Program-made: the position numbers and the translations under genes
Shown: positions 7,251 to 8,795 of the stretch, piece after piece
How positions within the stretch are numbered: position 1 is the stretch's first letter
Layout: each line of letters starts with the position of its first letter
Assembly (NCBI GenBank): GCA_945938205.1
Contig: CAMEUL010000052.1
Location: 1-8,795 of the forward strand
Reading direction: 5' to 3'
DNA: 8,795 bases
Origin: an uncultured Traorella sp.
GTDB taxonomy: Bacteria > Bacillota_I > Bacilli_A > Erysipelotrichales > Erysipelotrichaceae
Notes under the pieces: generated by a model
Told to the model about the DNA's origin: nothing
What the model saw: only the letters and a program-made list of their open reading frames with translations
Databases searched by the model: none

Positions 7251-7264
7251 TAAAAGCGTTTTAG
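7251..7264. promoter_or_regulatory. cre-like site (possible CcpA operator) in the pgm promoter
   Basis: TAAAAGCGTTTTAG matches 11 of 14 positions of the common catabolite-responsive pattern TGAAAGCGTTTTCA, with the AAAGCGTTTT core intact and mismatches only at the outer positions. It lies between the -35 and -10 of the pgm promoter, where CcpA binding would block RNA polymerase. Repression of glycogen genes by preferred sugars is known in some lactic acid bacteria. In AT-rich DNA such near matches can arise by chance. Confidence 0.4.
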
Positions 7265-7270
7265 TTAAAC

Positions 7271-7321
7271 ATTTTGTTTTTTTTGTCTTAAATTATGTTT
7301 TGTTTTTTTGTCTTAAATTAT
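7271..7321. repeat. Imperfect tandem repeat, two copies of 26 and 25 bp
   Basis: Copy 1 (7271-7296) and copy 2 (7297-7321) share TTTTG, a T run, then GTCTTAAATTAT. They differ only in the first base (A or G) and in the T-run length (8 or 7). The pair sits between the divergent promoters of pgm and the MATE gene. The T runs are A-tracts on the minus strand, which can bend DNA or act as UP elements. The shared GTCTTAAATTAT block could be a regulator site, or the pair may be a replication-slippage duplication. Confidence 0.85.
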
Positions 7322-7347
7322 ACATGGAAGAATTTGAAGAAGAAGTG

Positions 7348-7353
7348 TATAAT
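7348..7353 (+). promoter_or_regulatory. -10 element of the MATE gene promoter
   Basis: TATAAT stands 24 nt before the ATG, placing a start site near 7360 just ahead of the GGAGGA ribosome site. The hexamer 17 nt upstream (TGGAAG, 7325-7330) is a poor -35. The promoter is therefore probably weak or regulated, and the tandem repeat ends just upstream of that -35 position. Confidence 0.5.
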
Positions 7354-7376
7354 AATGCAATATCGGAGGAAAGATT

Positions 7377-8738
7377 ATGGAACAATCTGTCAATCTGGGT
7401 CAGGGTCATGTCGGAAAGCTGCTTTTCAAACTCGCTTTGCCTTCCATCGTGGCTCAGTTAATCAATGTTTTATACAATATGGTAGACCGCATGTATATCG
7501 GTCACATTGAAAATATTGGCGATATCGCCTTAACAGGAGTCGGGGTTACAATGCCAATCATTATTGCCGTCAGTGCTTTTGCAGCCCTTGTCAGCATGGG
7601 TGGTGCTCCTCGTGCCAGCATCATGATGGGCAAACAGGAAAAGAATGAAGCCGAAAAAATCATGGGAAACTGTTTCTCGCTTCTGATTCTGATTGCCATC
7701 CTTTCAACAGGTGTTCTTCTGTTTTTCGGTCAAGATCTCTTACTTTTGTTTGGAGCCAGTGAAGCCACTATTACCTATGCCTGGAGCTATCTGAAGATTT
7801 ATGCCATCGGAACTGTTTTTGTGCAACTAACTTTAGGTATGAATGCCTTTATCAGTGCCCAGGGCTTTGCGAATATATCCATGAAAACCATCATGATCGG
7901 TGCCATCTGCAACATCATTCTGGATCCTATTTTCATTTTTGGTTTTAATATGGGTGTACAAGGTGCTGCCTTGGCTACCATTCTTTCTCAGGCTATTTCT
8001 TGCATCTGGGTCATTCATTTCTTACGATCAGAAAAATCATTTCTGAAAATTCATAAAAAATATATGATCTTAGAACCATCTGTATTCCTACCTTGTATTG
8101 CTTTGGGTTCTGCTCCCTTTGTCATGCAGTTTACCGAAAGTGTTCTCAGCGTATGTTTTAATACTTCTTTATTAAAATATGGTGGAGACATTGCCGTTGG
8201 AGCCATGACCATTGCCACCAGTGTCATGCAGTTTTCCATGCTGCCACTTCAGGGACTCACACAGGGTGCACAGCCCATAATTTCCTACAACTATGGAGCC
8301 AATGATCTCAAACGTGTTAAAGACACTTTCAAATACTTAATCATTTCCTGTCTGACTTTCTCAACGATCATTTGGGCCATCAGCATGTTTGCGCCACAAG
8401 TATTCATTTCGATCTTTACCAATAAGCCTGAACTGATGGAATTCAGCATTTCCGCAGTAAGGACCTACATGGCTCTAAATTTGGTATTTGGTGCACAAAT
8501 TGCCTGTCAGCAGACTTTCATCGCTTTAGGCAATGCGAAAGCAGCTCTTTTCTTGGCGCTGTTAAGAAAAGTAATCTTGCTGATCCCACTGATTTACATC
8601 CTGCCTATCTTTTTTGAGAACAAGACATTCGCTGTCTATTTGGCAGAACCTGTCGCAGATGCAATTGCCGTAACAACCACAGTTACATTATTCATCCTAT
8701 CATTTAAAAACTTGTTAAGAAACAATACAGCTTCATAA
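7377..8738 (+). CDS. MATE-family multidrug/cation efflux transporter
   Basis: This 453-residue integral membrane protein has about twelve hydrophobic helices in two similar halves, the usual size and layout for MATE exporters. They expel drugs, dyes or metabolites in exchange for sodium ions or protons. The N-terminus GKLLFKLALPSIVAQ (Pro22), then LYNMVDRMYIG (Asp37), matches the TM1 signature; Asp37 appears to correspond to the ion-coupling Asp of archaeal and DinF-type members (inference). N-I-I-L-D-P-I-F-I-F-G, in the first half, is typical of Gram-positive MepA-like branches. The second half contains G-L-T-Q-G-A-Q-P-I-I-S-Y-N-Y-G, another conserved MATE segment. The ATG at 7377 follows CGGAGGAAAG, a good ribosome site. 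It is transcribed away from the glycogen genes and shares only the intergenic region with them, so a functional link is not implied. Substrate unknown. No adjacent regulator is visible and no clear terminator follows before the window ends. Confidence 0.94.
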   Translation: MEQSVNLGQGHVGKLLFKLALPSIVAQLINVLYNMVDRMYIGHIENIGDIALTGVGVTMPIIIAVSAFAALVSMGGAPRASIMMGKQEKNEAEKIMGNCFSLLILIAILSTGVLLFFGQDLLLLFGASEATITYAWSYLKIYAIGTVFVQLTLGMNAFISAQGFANISMKTIMIGAICNIILDPIFIFGFNMGVQGAALATILSQAISCIWVIHFLRSEKSFLKIHKKYMILEPSVFLPCIALGSAPFVMQFTESVLSVCFNTSLLKYGGDIAVGAMTIATSVMQFSMLPLQGLTQGAQPIISYNYGANDLKRVKDTFKYLIISCLTFSTIIWAISMFAPQVFISIFTNKPELMEFSISAVRTYMALNLVFGAQIACQQTFIALGNAKAALFLALLRKVILLIPLIYILPIFFENKTFAVYLAEPVADAIAVTTTVTLFILSFKNLLRNNTAS

Positions 8739-8745
8739 AGAAAAG

Positions 8746-8793
8746 AGGCTGTAACGAAATAGAAAAATTTCGAAGATGAAATTCATTCTATAG
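8746..8793. repeat. Imperfect inverted repeat after the MATE gene, possible element edge
   Basis: ATAGAA (8759-8764) pairs with TTCTAT (8786-8791), and inside it AATTTC (8766-8771) pairs with GAAATT (8778-8783). That gives 12 bp with a 1x2 internal loop and a 6-nt loop. No T run follows within the window, so it does not look like an intrinsic terminator. The preceding GAGGCTGTAACGAAATAG (8746-8763) reminds me of terminal sequences of some Firmicute insertion elements. The window stops at 8795, so neither a MITE nor an IS end can be confirmed. Confidence 0.35.
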
Positions 8794-8795
8794 AG

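Noticed and set aside
7324..7461. 45-codon plus-strand frame (MEEFEEEVYNNAIS...) overlapping the start of the MATE gene, considered as a leader peptide
   Set aside because: No ribosome binding site precedes its ATG, and the likely MATE transcript starts downstream of it near 7360.
8758..8791. Terminator for the MATE gene
   Set aside because: The hairpin is AT-rich with an internal loop and no T run follows in the visible sequence.

Overview
The window looks like ordinary chromosomal DNA from an AT-rich, low-GC Gram-positive bacterium (Bacillota; a gut Erysipelotrichia- or Clostridia-like host is my guess). The reasons are strong GGAGG-type ribosome binding sites, U-tailed intrinsic terminators, TTGACA/TATAAT-type promoters, an FMN riboswitch controlling an ECF-type riboflavin transporter, and a possible CcpA operator. 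No phage, plasmid, CRISPR, tRNA or rRNA signal is visible. Every long reading frame is intact.

Layout, left to right. (1) 1-74, minus: the first 24 codons of a TldD/PmbA-type protease gene that runs off the left edge. (2) 164-253, plus: a 29-residue putative membrane miniprotein, divergent from tldD and closed by a bidirectional terminator (254-288) shared with the gene facing it. (3) 291-935, minus: ribU, preceded by an attenuator terminator (949-978), an FMN riboswitch (1003-1112) and a promoter (1134-1161). (4) 1164-7213, minus: a glycogen/alpha-glucan block transcribed pgm, then glgB, then glgP. pgm and glgB are 11 nt apart and form an operon. A 12-bp AT-rich terminator separates glgB from glgP, which may have its own promoter. 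(5) 7214-7376: a divergent intergenic region with promoter-like elements for pgm and for the MATE gene, a cre-like site in the pgm promoter, and an imperfect 25/26-bp tandem repeat. (6) 7377-8738, plus: a MATE-family multidrug exporter. (7) 8739-8795: non-coding DNA with an imperfect hairpin, cut by the window edge; it may be the border of a repeat or insertion element.

Together GlgB (branching), GlgP (phosphorolysis to glucose-1-phosphate) and the phosphohexomutase (glucose-1-phosphate to and from glucose-6-phosphate) remodel and mobilise a branched alpha-glucan and feed it into glycolysis. The synthesis genes glgC and glgA are absent here and must be elsewhere if the cell makes glycogen. 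RibU imports riboflavin under FMN feedback. I do not see a clearly new biological system. The items most worth a second look are the 29-aa ORF, the tandem repeat plus cre-like site between pgm and the MATE gene, the riboswitch promoter placed directly after the glgP stop codon, and the hairpin at the right edge.
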